64,000 nt of DNA, from contig NC_092580.1 in the NCBI RefSeq assembly GCF_037975245.1, forward strand, positions 35,125,001-35,189,000. The letters run 5' to 3'. Positions 46,301 through 55,650 of this stretch are shown here, piece after piece. A program made the translations under genes and the position numbers. A model generated the notes under the pieces. The model ran no database searches and was not told where the DNA came from. It was given only the letters and a program-made list of their open reading frames with translations. Source of the stretch: Apostichopus japonicus (lineage: Eukaryota > Echinodermata > Holothuroidea > Aspidochirotida > Stichopodidae). How positions within the stretch are numbered: the first letter of the stretch is position 1; each line of letters begins with the position of its first letter.

Positions 46301-47340
46301 GAACTAGAGCCTTGTTTACATGACATTAGTTGCATTTAGCACGATATGCCTGTCTCGCGTGAATTTTTCGAAGGTATTTTGCTCGATCTTTCGTAAAATT
46401 TGAAAGGTGAACCAACTTTCTGTTCGTACACAATTGGTAATTTCTCTACTGATTTTCAGAGTTTTTCCCTCTATACAGTCAATGTTGTAAAAGACGGTTT
46501 TTTTTTTACGAAGTTCAAAAGTCAGTAAATGAAGTTGATAAACTTTATTTCTTTCCAACTTTCTCAACCATGGAATGCTAGATTAACATTTACACATAAA
46601 ACGGAAAAAGGATAATCGCATTTTTTTTTTCCACATTTATTTCAAATTTCTTTCACAAGAAATTATCGTCATATGTTCAATCCTCAAAAAATATCGTCTT
46701 GAAAAAAAATTATCGCGATAATAATAATTTTCGATATATCGCCCAACCCTACTCCAGAGCTATATGGAGTAGTTTTGATCATATCTACTGTATGCTATTT
46801 CATATGGATTGCTTGTAGATGCTGTGGACAATCATAGCAAACATCTCCAGAGCTGTATGGAGTAGTGTTGATCATATCTACTGTATGCTATTTCATATGG
46901 ATTGCTTGTAGATGCTGTGGACATTCATAGCAATTAGCAAACATCTCCAGAGCTGAATGGAGTATCGGTGGTAATATCTACTGCATGCTATTTTATATGG
47001 ATTGCTTGTAGAGGCTGTGGACAATCATAACAAACATCTCCAGAGCTGTATGGAGTAGTGTTGATCATATCTACTGCATGCTATTTCATATGGATTGCTT
47101 GTAGAGGCTGTGGACAATCATAACAAACATCTCCAGAGCTGAATGGAGTATCGGTGGTAATATCTACTGCATGCTATTTCATATGGATTGCTTGTAGAGG
47201 CTGTTATCCATGTACTTATTCTATCAAATTTGCATCTTAATTTGTTTAATGATGTGATTTTCCTTCTGTTTTCTTTGATTTTCACAGACATCACACTTCA
47301 GTGGTTAATACAACATTCAAAGTCAGGTGGAGCTCGTTAA
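28229..47340 (+). CDS. ARL8: ARL8 lysosomal Arf-like GTPase (6 exons, complete)
   Basis: Spliced CDS join(28229-28351, 31016-31096, 34557-34630, 35110-35203, 37322-37460, 47288-47340), 564 nt, 187 residues; human ARL8B has 186. All introns are GT-AG with consistent phases (0,0,2,0,1). It has an N-terminal amphipathic helix [21 protein letters not shown]-loop GLQYSGKT (27-34), switch I around IPTVGFN (50-56), switch II WDIGGQ (70-75, with the Gln75 used in catalysis), NKRD (130-133) and SCKE (163-166). As in other Arl8 proteins there is no Gly2, so membrane binding should rely on the N-acetylated helix. By family knowledge it acts on the lysosome surface, recruiting SKIP/kinesin-1 and HOPS for lysosome positioning and fusion. 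The 3' end is GGAR rather than the vertebrate RRS type. No paralogue is in the window. Confidence 0.98.
28352..31015 (+). other. ARL8 intron 1
   Basis: A 2.7-kb intron; more than half is the hAT-like element at 28852-30361. The remainder is AT-rich without features. Confidence 0.9.
28852..30361. mobile_element. hAT-like element, 1.5 kb, in ARL8 intron 1
   Basis: Termini TAAGGGTGTGACC and GGTCACACCCTTA are perfect inverted repeats, flanked by an exact 8-bp duplication ATACTTTC (28844-28851 and 30362-30369). Subterminal GTTTAAACG/CGTTTAAAC words repeat at both ends. Frames of up to 90 codons inside show no hAT transposase motif, so the copy is non-autonomous. The TA(A/G)GG(G)TG ends fit the hAT superfamily. 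Confidence 0.9.
31016..31096 (+). CDS. ARL8: ARL8 exon 2: switch I
   Basis: Residues 42-68, [20 protein letters not shown] then KGNVTIK. It includes Thr52, the Mg/GTP-sensing threonine of switch I. The acceptor is TTTTACAG, the donor GTATTG, phase 0 on both sides. Confidence 0.97.
31097..34556 (+). other. ARL8 intron 2
   Basis: A 3.5-kb intron. 31976-32200 (GGCAAAGGAATATATGCGCT, then GTGTGTGT, GACACTTGCTT and AACTTCATACTTGGTG) is a diverged relative of the start of the repeat at 56960. About 32850-32880 has GGTCATTCCATGTCAAATC, a word I recognise from dispersed repeats. An inverted-repeat element lies at 33458-33866. An AGGTCA-rich patch is at 34215-34250. No coding signal. Confidence 0.7.
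33458..33866. mobile_element. Nested inverted-repeat (hairpin) element
   Basis: The outer arms TGAAATTTGTTTAGGTGTAA...ATAATTAAAGTA (33458-33504) and their complement (about 33817-33866) enclose a second, longer pair. Those inner arms run 33519 to about 33635 and about 33645-33748, containing GGCCTGACGTTTCGATCCTA and its complement, and TGCACAGAATACA and its complement. The whole can fold into one hairpin of about 400 bp. The CTGAAGAAGATCCTGCTAGG / GAAACGTCAGG word is familiar from dispersed repeats of marine invertebrates. Confidence 0.8.
34557..34630 (+). CDS. ARL8: ARL8 exon 3: switch II
   Basis: Residues 69-92 plus two bases of Val93: [20 protein letters not shown] then VNCI. It carries the DxGGQ box. 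The acceptor is TTTTCCGCAG, the donor GTAAGT, leaving in phase 2. Confidence 0.97.
34631..35109 (+). other. ARL8 intron 3
   Basis: 479 bp, AT-rich. It ends AAAATAAG without a strong pyrimidine tract immediately before the acceptor. I see nothing else in it. Confidence 0.85.
35110..35203 (+). CDS. ARL8: ARL8 exon 4: YMVDAAD segment
   Basis: It completes Val93 and encodes [20 protein letters not shown] then [11 protein letters not shown] (94-124), near identical to vertebrate ARL8. The donor is GTGAGT, phase 0 out. Confidence 0.97.
36376..37104. repeat. Direct duplication of ~195 bp split by an insertion
   Basis: The copies at 36376-36566 and 36904-37104 both start TTAAGGAAAGCAGCTTGTTT and end GGTCTTTTGTAACT. 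They share ACGGTGGTCTACCATAATGA. They differ by small indels and substitutions, so the duplication is not recent. Confidence 0.88.
36571..36903. mobile_element. MITE with TTAA target duplication
   Basis: The left end AAGGATTGTCTGGTG and right end CACCAGACAATTCCT are inverted repeats. TTAA precedes the left end (36567-36570) and follows the right end (36904-36907). TTAA duplication is the hallmark of piggyBac-type transposition, but the ends lack the usual CCC/GGG. It lies exactly at the junction of two copies of a direct repeat. It has a 68-codon frame with no recognisable motif. Confidence 0.7.
37322..37460 (+). CDS. ARL8: ARL8 exon 5: NKRD and SCKE motifs
   Basis: Residues 125-170: [46 protein letters not shown]. 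It carries the guanine-specificity NKxD box and the SCK loop. The acceptor is CTCTACCAG, the donor GTAAGT, phase 1 out. Confidence 0.97.
39054..40773. mobile_element. hAT-like element, 1.7 kb, in ARL8 intron 5
   Basis: Starts TAGTGTTCAACCGATTA and ends TAATCGGTTGAACACTA, perfect 17-bp inverted repeats. The flanks TACTGGTG (39046-39053) and TAATGGTG (40774-40781) match at 7 of 8. Subterminal AATCGGAATCGGTAC words cluster at both ends and could be transposase-binding sites. No transposase frame; non-autonomous. Confidence 0.88.
42075..44364. mobile_element. Foldback-like element with TTACCGCGGTAA palindrome arms
   Basis: Outer ends CCCAGCAAAAAATGTACC and GGTAAATTTTTTCCTGGG are imperfect inverted repeats. 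The left arm (42098 to about 42910) is a dense array of TTTACCGCGGTAAA palindromes and TTTACCGCAGTTTTACCATG units, with CCGCGG occurring about 19 times in the whole element. The right arm (about 43863-44350) holds degenerate GGTAAAATTGGGGTAAAAG units. The centre (about 43100-43860) is unique and non-coding. No clean target duplication was assigned. Confidence 0.75.
44400..47205. repeat. 93-bp satellite split by a transposon
   Basis: The unit of 93 bp runs TTTCATATGGATTGCTTGTA, GATGCTGTGGACAATCATAG, CAAACATCTCCAGAGCTGTA, TGGAGTAGTGTTGATCATAT, CTACTGCATGCTA. There are about seven units left (44400-45089) and about five right (46752-47205) of the element at 45090-46751. Some units carry an extra CAATTAG insertion, on both sides of the split. 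Confidence 0.95.
45090..46751. mobile_element. hAT-like element inserted in the 93-bp satellite
   Basis: Starts TAGGGTTGGGCGATAT and ends ATATCGCCCAACCCTA, perfect 16-bp inverted repeats. The exact 8-bp duplication is CTCCAGAG (45082-45089 and 46752-46759), a word belonging to the satellite unit. Subterminal ATCACGATATTTCGATAAT-like words are at both ends. No transposase-like frame in 1.66 kb. Confidence 0.95.
47288..47340 (+). CDS. ARL8: ARL8 exon 6: C-terminal helix and stop
   Basis: It completes Asp171 and reads [16 protein letters not shown] before TAA. The acceptor is [24 protein letters not shown] is invariant in animal ARL8 as I remember it; the last residues differ. Confidence 0.96.
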
Positions 47341-47722
47341 GAGATTAGCCTACTGTGTAAAAAATCGGACAAGCAGTTTGTTGTTGTATACAGAACCTAT
47401 CTGAACTAAACATTGCCGACATACTTGAAGTATGTTAAGAAACCAAGAACAAGTAGCATGATGAAGGAGATGGAGACACAGTAGAGATTGGTCAGCATCA
47501 CAGTCATTGGGAGATCTGGAACAGAGTGTGTTTCTGTGTAAAATGCAATCCATCCCATCAGGTTTCACAATATTCAGAAGTAATTAAATGCTTGAGGGAT
47601 TTTGTAGATACTGGAGTACATTATGTGTAAATGACTGCAGCCGCTCTGATGTGTTAATTAGGTTCAGTAAGTGAAGCTTTGGGTTTTCTCTTAGTGCTCT
47701 GCTTAAAAAAATACTTAATAAA
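47341..47722 (+). other. ARL8 3' UTR with candidate poly(A) signal
   Basis: AT-rich non-coding sequence after the stop. AATAAA at 47717-47722 is the first canonical hexamer. A longer UTR ending near another AATAAA (52444-52449) cannot be excluded. Confidence 0.5.
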
Positions 47723-47995
47723 GTGAAAAATGCAGCTCTTGCCCCTGTGTAAACCATATGAAAACATCTCTTAGTAATGTCTATCTAAGTGTTTTCTATC
47801 CATCCAGTTAATGAGAATTTTTCAATTGGTAAAAATTTGTTTCTTGATTATAAGTCTAAAAGCAGTGAAGCCATTGCAAGCAAGCTAAAAAGGCAAGTAA
47901 TTTGGTCGATGGTTACTATGAATCTGCAACATAACAGCAAACAACCTGGATGCAAATGCATGTGTCACCCATTAAATTCCCAATAGGTGTTAAAC

Positions 47996-48413
47996 TAAGG
48001 TGACCTGACGCCCCTGATTTTCGGGGACAGTCCCCCGATTCAAATGTTTAATCCCCGATTCACAAGTGTCCCTAAAAATGTCCCAGATTTAGCAAGAAGT
48101 TCATGAAATTATTAAATATGACATTTTATTCACAAAAGATTTAGAAATGTTGCAAAATCTATGTTCCTGCCCATTTTACTTTAATTACACGTCATTACAA
48201 AACAGAGATGTACAGCAATACCTCGCACAGTGTTTCCTACGACATAGAAGTCGTGTTACTCGTGTGCTGACCTAGGCCTGCTCTTGATTATGTCATGTCT
48301 GTGCTCTACCAGACTAGCACTTTCTTTTCTCCCCTTTGACTCCTTTCCCAGGCTACACATTCCACATTCAACATTTTGTCCCAGATTCTTATTTATAAAA
48401 TATGGTCACCTTA
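47996..48413. mobile_element. hAT-like MITE, 418 bp
   Basis: Ends TAAGGTGACC and GGTCACCTTA are exact 10-bp inverted repeats. The flanks TGTTAAAC and TGTTAATT match at 6 of 8, so the target duplication is only probable. The interior has a GGGGACAGTCCCC palindrome at about 48024. No coding capacity. Confidence 0.75.
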
Positions 48414-49368
48414 TGTTAATTTGAAAGAATTTCTTCAAATTCATTGCATTTAAGCAGTAGATCTGTGGGTACTCTTTCCTTCTGTTAACATGCAATGTTA
48501 TTTAAAATATGGAATACTTTTCTAAACATGACACTTTCCTAAAGAAATAAGTAGGGCAGTATGCTACCAGAAAATTACACACATTACAATGTTATTTTGA
48601 AAGAAAAGAATCTTAGCAGCACTTGTGGAGTTTTCAGTATTTGTTTGGGCATCCAGAGCGGTTTGCCAAGCATGCTTTCCATTTGGGTCTAAATGTTTTG
48701 TGTGAATATATTGGCATCTTAAAGTATCTCTTTTGTAAAACCAGCTTATTTACTTAATGTGAAAGTTTTTTAAATTTGGTTAATCATTCATCTTTTTACA
48801 CATAATTCCCAATCACAGTGTAACTTCTGCCTTGGAAAATGTCTAATTGTTGATCCCTTGCCTTGTTATTAATGTTATTGAGAATCACAACATTTTGACA
48901 CTTAATACTGTAATAATAATATTAGGCACTGTAAGGTCATGAGGTAGCATTTTCATATGTCACTAAGCCAATTGTGTGTGATTCCTGTCAAACTACCAGG
49001 TGTTGTGGTAAGCAATATAGAGCTTCTTAGACATATTTAAACTCTCCAGTGATGTACATTGGTTCATTACTGTTGCTAAATTATTATTTTTAGGACAGAG
49101 CATAAAAGTGCTTTAATCACATTTTATAAAGTTCACAGTACTTGTTATGTGATTCCAAATAAGAAATATGCATAAAAGTAAAGTTAATATTGTGCAAGTA
49201 GCCTCAATTAATTTTCTGACACCACATCCCAAAAACATTGCTAACCTGACTGGTGGAGAAAACCAAAGAGTACATACATGGTTGTACGGTTACTGGTTCA
49301 CATCGTACAATCTAACAACAACTTGGCTGGTAAATTTGACAGTGGACAAAGTTTCTGCTTATTTACTG

Positions 49369-49731
49369 GATGCACCGGATCCAAATTTTTGGATCCGGCC
49401 GGAACCAGATTTTGCCGGATAGTACATGAAATCCGGCCGGAACTGGATTTTTTCATTACACAAAAGAAATTTATTAGTAAGAAGTAGAAGTATGATAGTT
49501 GTATTATTTTGGTTGATCTTTAGAAACAGTGGATTTGAAAAATGAAATTTTTGGAAATAGTGTACAACTTTACATTGATTTAAGTTAATACCAACACCTT
49601 TTAAAGGAATAATTCAGGCCAGATTTTGAAAAAGATCCGGCCGGATTTTGAAAAATATCCAGCCGGAACCGGATAATTGCTCACTATCCGGCCGGATAGT
49701 CTGGCCAGACCGGATATCCGGTGCATCCCTA
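49369..49731. mobile_element. hAT-like MITE, GGATGCACCGG ends
   Basis: The right end is CCGGTGCATCCCTA; the left end GATGCACCGG lacks the outer 4 bases of the complement. An exact 8-bp duplication ATTTACTG (49361-49368 and 49732-49739) directly abuts both ends. The interior is full of GGATCCGGCCGGAA-type palindromic words. TAGGGATGCACCGGAT is a typical hAT terminus. Confidence 0.85.
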
Positions 49732-50430
49732 ATTTACTGCAACATGTTTGTGTACATATTCAATGTGCTTGTGAGTCAACTATGGTTAAAGCTAGTGAAC
49801 AAGTAACACACGCTTGAGTACCTGTCAATCAAGGATATCATGTACTGGAGGAATATATACAGAATGACTTGCATCACAGTATGTTTGTACCATGAAAATA
49901 ATTGAGGAACAAGTTATATTGCATTGCTGTTTGCACTCAACCTGTAGATGTTACAAGTAGTTTTGTACTTTTGGGTTATTTACAAGATTAGATGAAGGAA
50001 GTGGGGATTATTCCCTTAATTCAGTATTGATCTAACATTATACCTGAAAAGATCGTTAACAGTTGGAAAAACAATGTAAGAGTTTGACTCTTAGCACTCA
50101 AATGGTAACCTAGTTCCCAGTTAACTATGACTTATATTTAAAGGTACAAGAAATTTGTAGAATTGAGATAGTCCTGCACAAGATCATTTTCAGGTTTTCT
50201 TTATCAGGTATCCGATGTATCTTTTTTTTTTTTAGTATCATGGAAAGTACACAGTATTTTCTTGTTTTTTTCTGAGCACTCCTTCACTGGTTTCAGTCAC
50301 TTTGTGCTCTTAACGGTGGGGACATATTTCTCAACATCTGCTTGGGTTGCACTTGATAGCTCTTGTAAGTTGATAGACAGTTCTTGAAGGTATTAGTTTA
50401 ATGGTGAAATTACAAAGTGTATATGTGTTG

Positions 50431-50605
50431 AGGGGAAGAGGTGGGGAAGAAGAGGGGAAGGGGATGGGGAAGAAGGGGAAGGGGGTGGGGAAGAAGGGGG
50501 AAGGGGGTGGGGAATAAGGGGGAAGGGGTGGGGAATAAGGGGGAAGGGGTGGGGAATAAGGGGGAAGGGGTGGGGAATAAGGGGGAAGGGGTGGGGAATA
50601 AGAGG
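50431..50605. repeat. G-rich minisatellite (GGGGAAGGGGGTGGGGAATAAG)n
   Basis: About nine units of 18-22 bp made of GGGGAA, GGGG(G)TG and GGGGAATAAG words. The minus strand reads as a Pro/Tyr/Ser-rich peptide repeat, an artefact. The G-runs could form quadruplexes on the + strand. Confidence 0.93.
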
Positions 50606-51261
50606 AAATGGTTAAAGATGTGATCAGTGTCATAATGTGTACAGTAATTGATATGACTTGTTCCATTGCACCTGCAACATGTGTTACTTCATTCCACAAA
50701 GAGCATTGCTTGTATGTTTTAAAATGTCTGCTTGTTTTGTTCAGAACCTTACTTGAAACTTTACATTTTGTGAGTGGCATTGGTTGTGTTTAAAAGATTT
50801 CCAAGTCGGTAAATGTCAATCTGCTTTGCCCTCATAGTCTTAGTATAGCATTCCTTTGTCTTGGTAATGTGCAAACACAGTAGACCAGGATTATATATGG
50901 ACTCCTTTGCACACAAAAAAACTCTCCGATGAATACATTTCATAACACTTAGACCAGATATAGATGTTCATATTACCAACAGAGTGGTAAACTTTAGTAG
51001 CAACAAAAAACTGTATAATGCTCCCTCAGCATGTTAACGTTTCTAAATTTTGTTATGTACTAAAAGCAGTTCTGATTGATCTCTCTAAAAAGGGAAACTA
51101 GATTCTTTGGTTACACTCATGAAAGTGTACCTATGCATGGACCAAGACTAGAATTCATTAAAGTGTGTTTCAAATGTATTTAATGGCTGCATAACCTTGT
51201 ATTCCTGTGTTGGTCACAACACCTGCCAGTGCTGTTGAATAACTGCACAATGACCTGGAAA

Positions 51262-51620
51262 ATCCATGGAAGATCATTGAATGTTCAATCCTGCACTGCA
51301 GAAGCCATGGAAGATCATTGAATGTTCAATCCTGCACTACAGAAGCCATGGAAGATCATTGAATGTTCAACCCTGCACTGCAGAAGCCATGGAAGATCAT
51401 TGAATGTTCAACCCTGCACTGGAGAATTCATGGAAGATCATTGAATGTTCAATCCTGCACTCGAGAATTCATGGAAGATCATTGAATGTTCAACCCTGCA
51501 CTGGAGAATTCATGGAAGATCATTGAATGTTCAACCCTGCACTGCAGAAGCCATGAAAGATCATTGAATGTTCAACCCTGCACTTCAAAAGCCATGAAAG
51601 ATCATTGAATGTTCAACCCT
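51262..51620. repeat. 41-bp minisatellite, about 9 copies
   Basis: The unit ATGGAAGATCATTGAATGTT + CAATCCTGCACTGCAGAAGCC repeats every 41 bp. One subtype has CTGGAGAATTC in place of CTGCAGAAGCC. Confidence 0.95.
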
Positions 51621-51639
51621 TAGAAACTGGTTTATCTGT

Positions 51640-52110
51640 CTCTCATCTTTCTATGAGATACATTTTCAGGATTAAGGTTAGAGATCAGTGACCCTATCCC
51701 ATCTTTCTATGAGATACATTGACAGGATTAAGGTTAGGGAACAGTGACTCTGTCCCATCTTGCTGTGAGATACATTAACAGGTTAAGGGTTAGGGATCAG
51801 TGGCTCTATCCCATCTTACTATGAGATACATTGACAGGATTAAGGTTAGGGAACAGTGACTTAATCCCATCTTTCTGTGAGATACATTATGAGGATTAAG
51901 GTTAGGGAACAGTGACTTAATCCTATCTTTCTATGAGATCTATTTACAGGATTAAGGTTAGGGAACAGTGACTTAATCCCATCTTTCTGTGAGATACAAT
52001 AACAGGATTAAGGTTAGGGATCAGTGACTATCCCATCTTTCTACGAGTTATATTAACCGGATTAAGTTTAGGGAACAGTTGATCTATCCCATATTTCTGT
52101 GAGATATTCT
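51640..52110. repeat. ~56-bp minisatellite, about 8 copies
   Basis: The unit is CCCATCTTTCTATGAGATAC, ATTGACAGGATTAAGGTTAG, GGAACAGTGACTCTAT with substitutions between copies. It follows the 41-bp array after about 20 bp. Confidence 0.93.
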
Positions 52111-53988
52111 TTTATATGAATACCGGAACTAAGTGCACAGAACTTGACTGGGACCAAAACTGAAAAATGATAAGTAGAATTAATGAATCCAGTTGGGCTC
52201 ACTAAGACCTATATTATATCTGAGGAATTTCATTTCTATTGAGAGGAATAAATCATTAATATGGTAGTATATACAAAAATAATCGAGTTATATGTAAGCT
52301 TCTGATGAATGTTCCTAAATGTCATTAACCTGTGGATTTTGTTTTTCTTTTTTTCTACCACGTGAGTAATTTGTTTGGACTTTAATCAATGAGTTGTCTT
52401 TCTTGTAATGTCCTAAGTGATAAAAGACATTGTGAATGTTAACAATAAAGGTCTCACGCAATTGTTATTATTTCTGCTACGTTTTGGCACCTTCCATCAC
52501 AACTGAGGAACCTCTAAGATTTGATGAATTTGAAGACACTTTCGCACATCCGTGAAAATTCATAAAATGCTTCTCCTTGCAATGAATAATTGATTTTCAC
52601 TATAGTAATTGTCCCAACACATAAATTGCATGAACACATTGGTGCCTTAATTCCTGAATTGTAATAATATGTGAAGGGTCACATTTGCGTCATCACTATC
52701 AACCACACATCGAGTGATAGGGAAAGTTTTGCACTTTCGTGTAGTACATAGTAGCAAAGGTCATTTGGGGTCACCAGGGGTCAAATTGTGAAGACCTTGT
52801 AATTACGATATCTCAATACTGGAAGCTTAGGCCGACCTCTAATTTATTGTGTAGAAGTACCACATTGAGTTAAAGAAGCCTAATGTTTCCGGTGGAGGTC
52901 AAAGGTCATTTGGGGTCATCATAGGTCGAATCGTAAATCCCTTGTAAACATGTACACCGTCACTATACATCACATCAGATTCATGAAGAAAACTGCTCAT
53001 GTTACATCATCGAAACCACAATGCATTTTTGCATTCTGGTTTTAATTCTACGATGGCCCAGATGTGACAACTTGCAACATTTTATCTCTGAATTGTATCT
53101 CTTTTGTTTTTTTAGTGTGGGCAGGTAACCTGATAGTAAAGTCGGATTATTAAGATGTAGGCCTGTTCAAATTTTGAATGATTTTAGTCAGTTATCTATA
53201 GTTTATAAAGATTGGTTTTTCAAACATTTGGGATTTGCAAAAGTTTCAGAACTGGCTAACACCTCCACGACTACGTCGTCGCTGTGTATCATAGCATTGG
53301 AAGGGTATACGGTGAGTATTATCCGATTTCTTTGTTTATACCATTTACAGTCCCACCCGACCGACGGCTTTTGGCTGGCCCTTGGTTCCCACATTTAAAA
53401 TTAGGCCTACAGTGTAAAAGAACGAGTGATTCTTAAAAATGCACTATAAAGTTGGAGCGTACGTTATTTGAACCGAATAAACTGCATTAAAATGGCATGC
53501 CTCCGTACACGACTACATGCAACAACGTACATTCATCAATTTTTCAAGGGGATGTGGATCGAGCGACCTTGACACCGACAGCAGTGCCTGGTCAAACAAA
53601 GTTTCAAAAATTACCCCCTACCCCCCCCCCCCCCCACAAAAAATTGCTTTCTAAATACAACTGTGCTGTTAGTGGCTGCGGGTACAGGGGTGGAGCGAAT
53701 TCTCCAGGAAGTTGCTGCAGCGTTTTCAGATTCAGAGGCTGTTTCGAGTTTAGAGCGCGAAAATATATGTGTGAGTGAATTTAAGCTCCGGTGAGGATAG
53801 TTGGAACTTCAGCCGAACCGTTTGCTGATATTTCTATGTTCTCTTGTATCGAAGTTTAAAGCACATACATGGATGTCAGAGAGGAATTCGTTTCCTCTGG
53901 AATTTACTTCAAAGCCCGGGCGCTATTCAGGTAAACGAGCATCCCCTCTCCTCCCCCCTCTGTATGTATTGCCCCTATAGCTGCACGG
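52111..53988. other. Intergenic, AGGTCA-rich patch, no gene
   Basis: 52756-52930 contains AAAGGTCATTTGGGGTCACC-type words, a relative of the repeats at 34215 and 57150. A C-run lies near 53617. Frames of 60-93 codons (for example 53174-53398) have no recognisable domain. Confidence 0.65.
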
Positions 53989-54582
53989 CAGTGGCGTAGC
54001 AGGATTTTTTTTCAGTTGGGGGGGGGCGCTGTGGGGGCTTGACCATTTCCTGGGAGGGCGTCTTGTTATTATCTAAGCGGAGCACCACCATGGGTTGGTG
54101 CGCAGCGTACCGAAATTGTTTAGCTAAAAAGGCCTCCTAGATCGTTGCAAATGACACTTCCCAGGCCTTGTAAGCTGCTCTAAAGTTTTCTCAACATCCT
54201 TTATTTTGAGATCCCATGTCTTGATATGGTCATCAAATAGTTTAGTAGGCGCCAGCCCCCCCAGTGAAAAATGTGGAGGGGCGGAAGTATCATTCCGCCC
54301 CCCCGCTTCGCAAGTCAGAAAACCCCTTTTTCATTTCCAAATGAGAAAAAAAACTCATTTGGAGCACCAAATTGCATCTAAGGCCAGGTGAAAATACAAA
54401 ATTAAGTTTACAAAATGGAGTGGGTGTTGAAGTGTGCTATATTGCACCAAATCGCATCTGAGGCCACCTGGAAATACAAAAAATTCCAAAGGGGAGGTGG
54501 ACACCCCCTCCCCTTAGACCCCTCCCCCAGGTCGGCCATCAGTCTTCAGCCCCCCACTCAAAAGTACCTTCCTACGCCACTG
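53989..54582. mobile_element. Composite MITE, CAGTGGCGTAG ends
   Basis: Starts CAGTGGCGTAGCAGGA and ends TCCTACGCCACTG, good inverted repeats, but the flanks CTGCACGG and CTGGAATA do not form a target duplication. The right 335 bp (54248-54582) is nearly identical to the right part of the element at 4604-4982. The left 250 bp instead carries the GCGGAGC core motif (54071-54111) of other families, so it looks recombinant or nested. Confidence 0.7.
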
Positions 54583-54929
54583 CTGGAATATACAATGCCC
54601 GAAGGCTTACAACACCTCAAAACACCTCAAAAAGATTGACTTTCAGCCAATCATACAACAGTTTACGATCAAGAAATGCCGCAAGTTCCGTTAGTCCCCC
54701 CAGTTAAAAGACTCAACACAAGGGTGTTACAAATGGTGAGTCCAGTATTGTTAGGGGAGGGATGGAGGGCAACTGTAAGATTACTCTTCTATAATGTATT
54801 TCAGCTTTTAGATATATCACGTATGTTATTCAGCTGAAGTTTTATGCTTTATGCGCGACATAGGGAGGGGCATAGGCGTAGGAGGCGGGGGGGGGGGCTG
54901 CAGCCCCCAAGCAATTTTTTTTTGTGAAA

Positions 54930-55650
54930 ATTCGGGCAATATGCTGAGAATTTTTCGGGCACCTATACTGGAAGAAGAATAATTTGCAGTGTGTTTTTCT
55001 TTTCTTTTTTGGTGAAAATTTGGCAATATGCTGAGAATTTTTCGGGCATCTACTGAAAGAAGAATAATTTGCAATATGTTTTTCATTTTTTTTTTTGGTG
55101 AAAATTCGGGCAATATGTTGAGAATTTTTTCGGGCACCTACTGAAAGAATAATAATTTGCAGTGTGTTTTTCAATTTTTTTGGTGAAAATTTGGTCTATA
55201 TGCTGAGAATTTTCGGACACCTACCAGTGGCGGAGCGTCCATACAGTCAGGGGGATACCCCCCCTGACGGACTCAAATGGACTGCTGGCGCCCTTTTCAG
55301 CTTTTTACCACTTTTTACTTATTCGCGATTATTGACTTTTTTATTGCGCTCTCAAATACCTATTGACATTTGTCACATTTTGTTGGTGCAATTTTCTGTC
55401 AAATGGCCATGACACATATTTATTCTTTGTTTATCTGCAAATTAGCAAGGCATGGAAAGGGTCAATTCCGGCGATCTAGGGAGTATCTTTACTCAAAAAA
55501 TTTCTGTACGCTCCGCGCCAACCTGTAGTGGCGCTCCGCTTAGATAGTGTCGAAAGCGCCCCTACAGACCATTCTCTCCCCCTGACCAATACCCCTAGCT
55601 CCGCCACTGGCACCTACTGAAAGAAGAATAATTTGCAATGTGTTTCCAAT
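54930..55650. repeat. ~87-bp tandem array interrupted by a MITE
   Basis: Units of 83-89 bp contain GGTGAAAATTCGGGCAATAT, GCTGAGAATTTTTCGGGCAC and CTACTGAAAGAAGAATAATT. ATGCTGAGAA starts at 54941, 55028, 55117 (ATGTTGAGAA) and 55200. The array resumes at 55610 after the MITE at 55225-55609. Confidence 0.88.
55225..55609. mobile_element. hAT-like MITE inside the 87-bp array
   Basis: Starts CAGTGGCGGAGCGTCC and ends AGCTCCGCCACTG, flanked by ACACCTAC (55217-55224) and GCACCTAC (55610-55617). It is the inverted relative of 26640-27041, similar over its full length. It contains the core motif GTACGCTCCGCGCCAACC...GGCGCTCCGCTTAGATAGTG at 55505-55552. Confidence 0.9.

Larger units (their letters stand above)
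37461..47287 (+). other. ARL8 intron 5 (9.8 kb)
   Basis: The longest intron. Going right: unique AT-rich DNA to 39053, a hAT-like element (39054-40773), a (TA)n run near 40917, unique DNA to 42074, a foldback-like element (42075-44364), then a 93-bp satellite (44400-47205) split by another hAT-like element (45090-46751). About 80 bp separate the satellite from the terminal exon. A 105-codon frame at 38297-38614 has no recognisable motif. Confidence 0.88.
47723..50430. other. Intergenic DNA with two MITEs
   Basis: Apart from the elements at 47996-48413 and 49369-49731 this is unique AT-rich DNA without coding signal. Confidence 0.75.

Noticed and set aside
50331-50780. 149-codon Pro-Tyr-Ser-rich frame
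   Set aside because: Translation of the G-rich minisatellite on the opposite strand.
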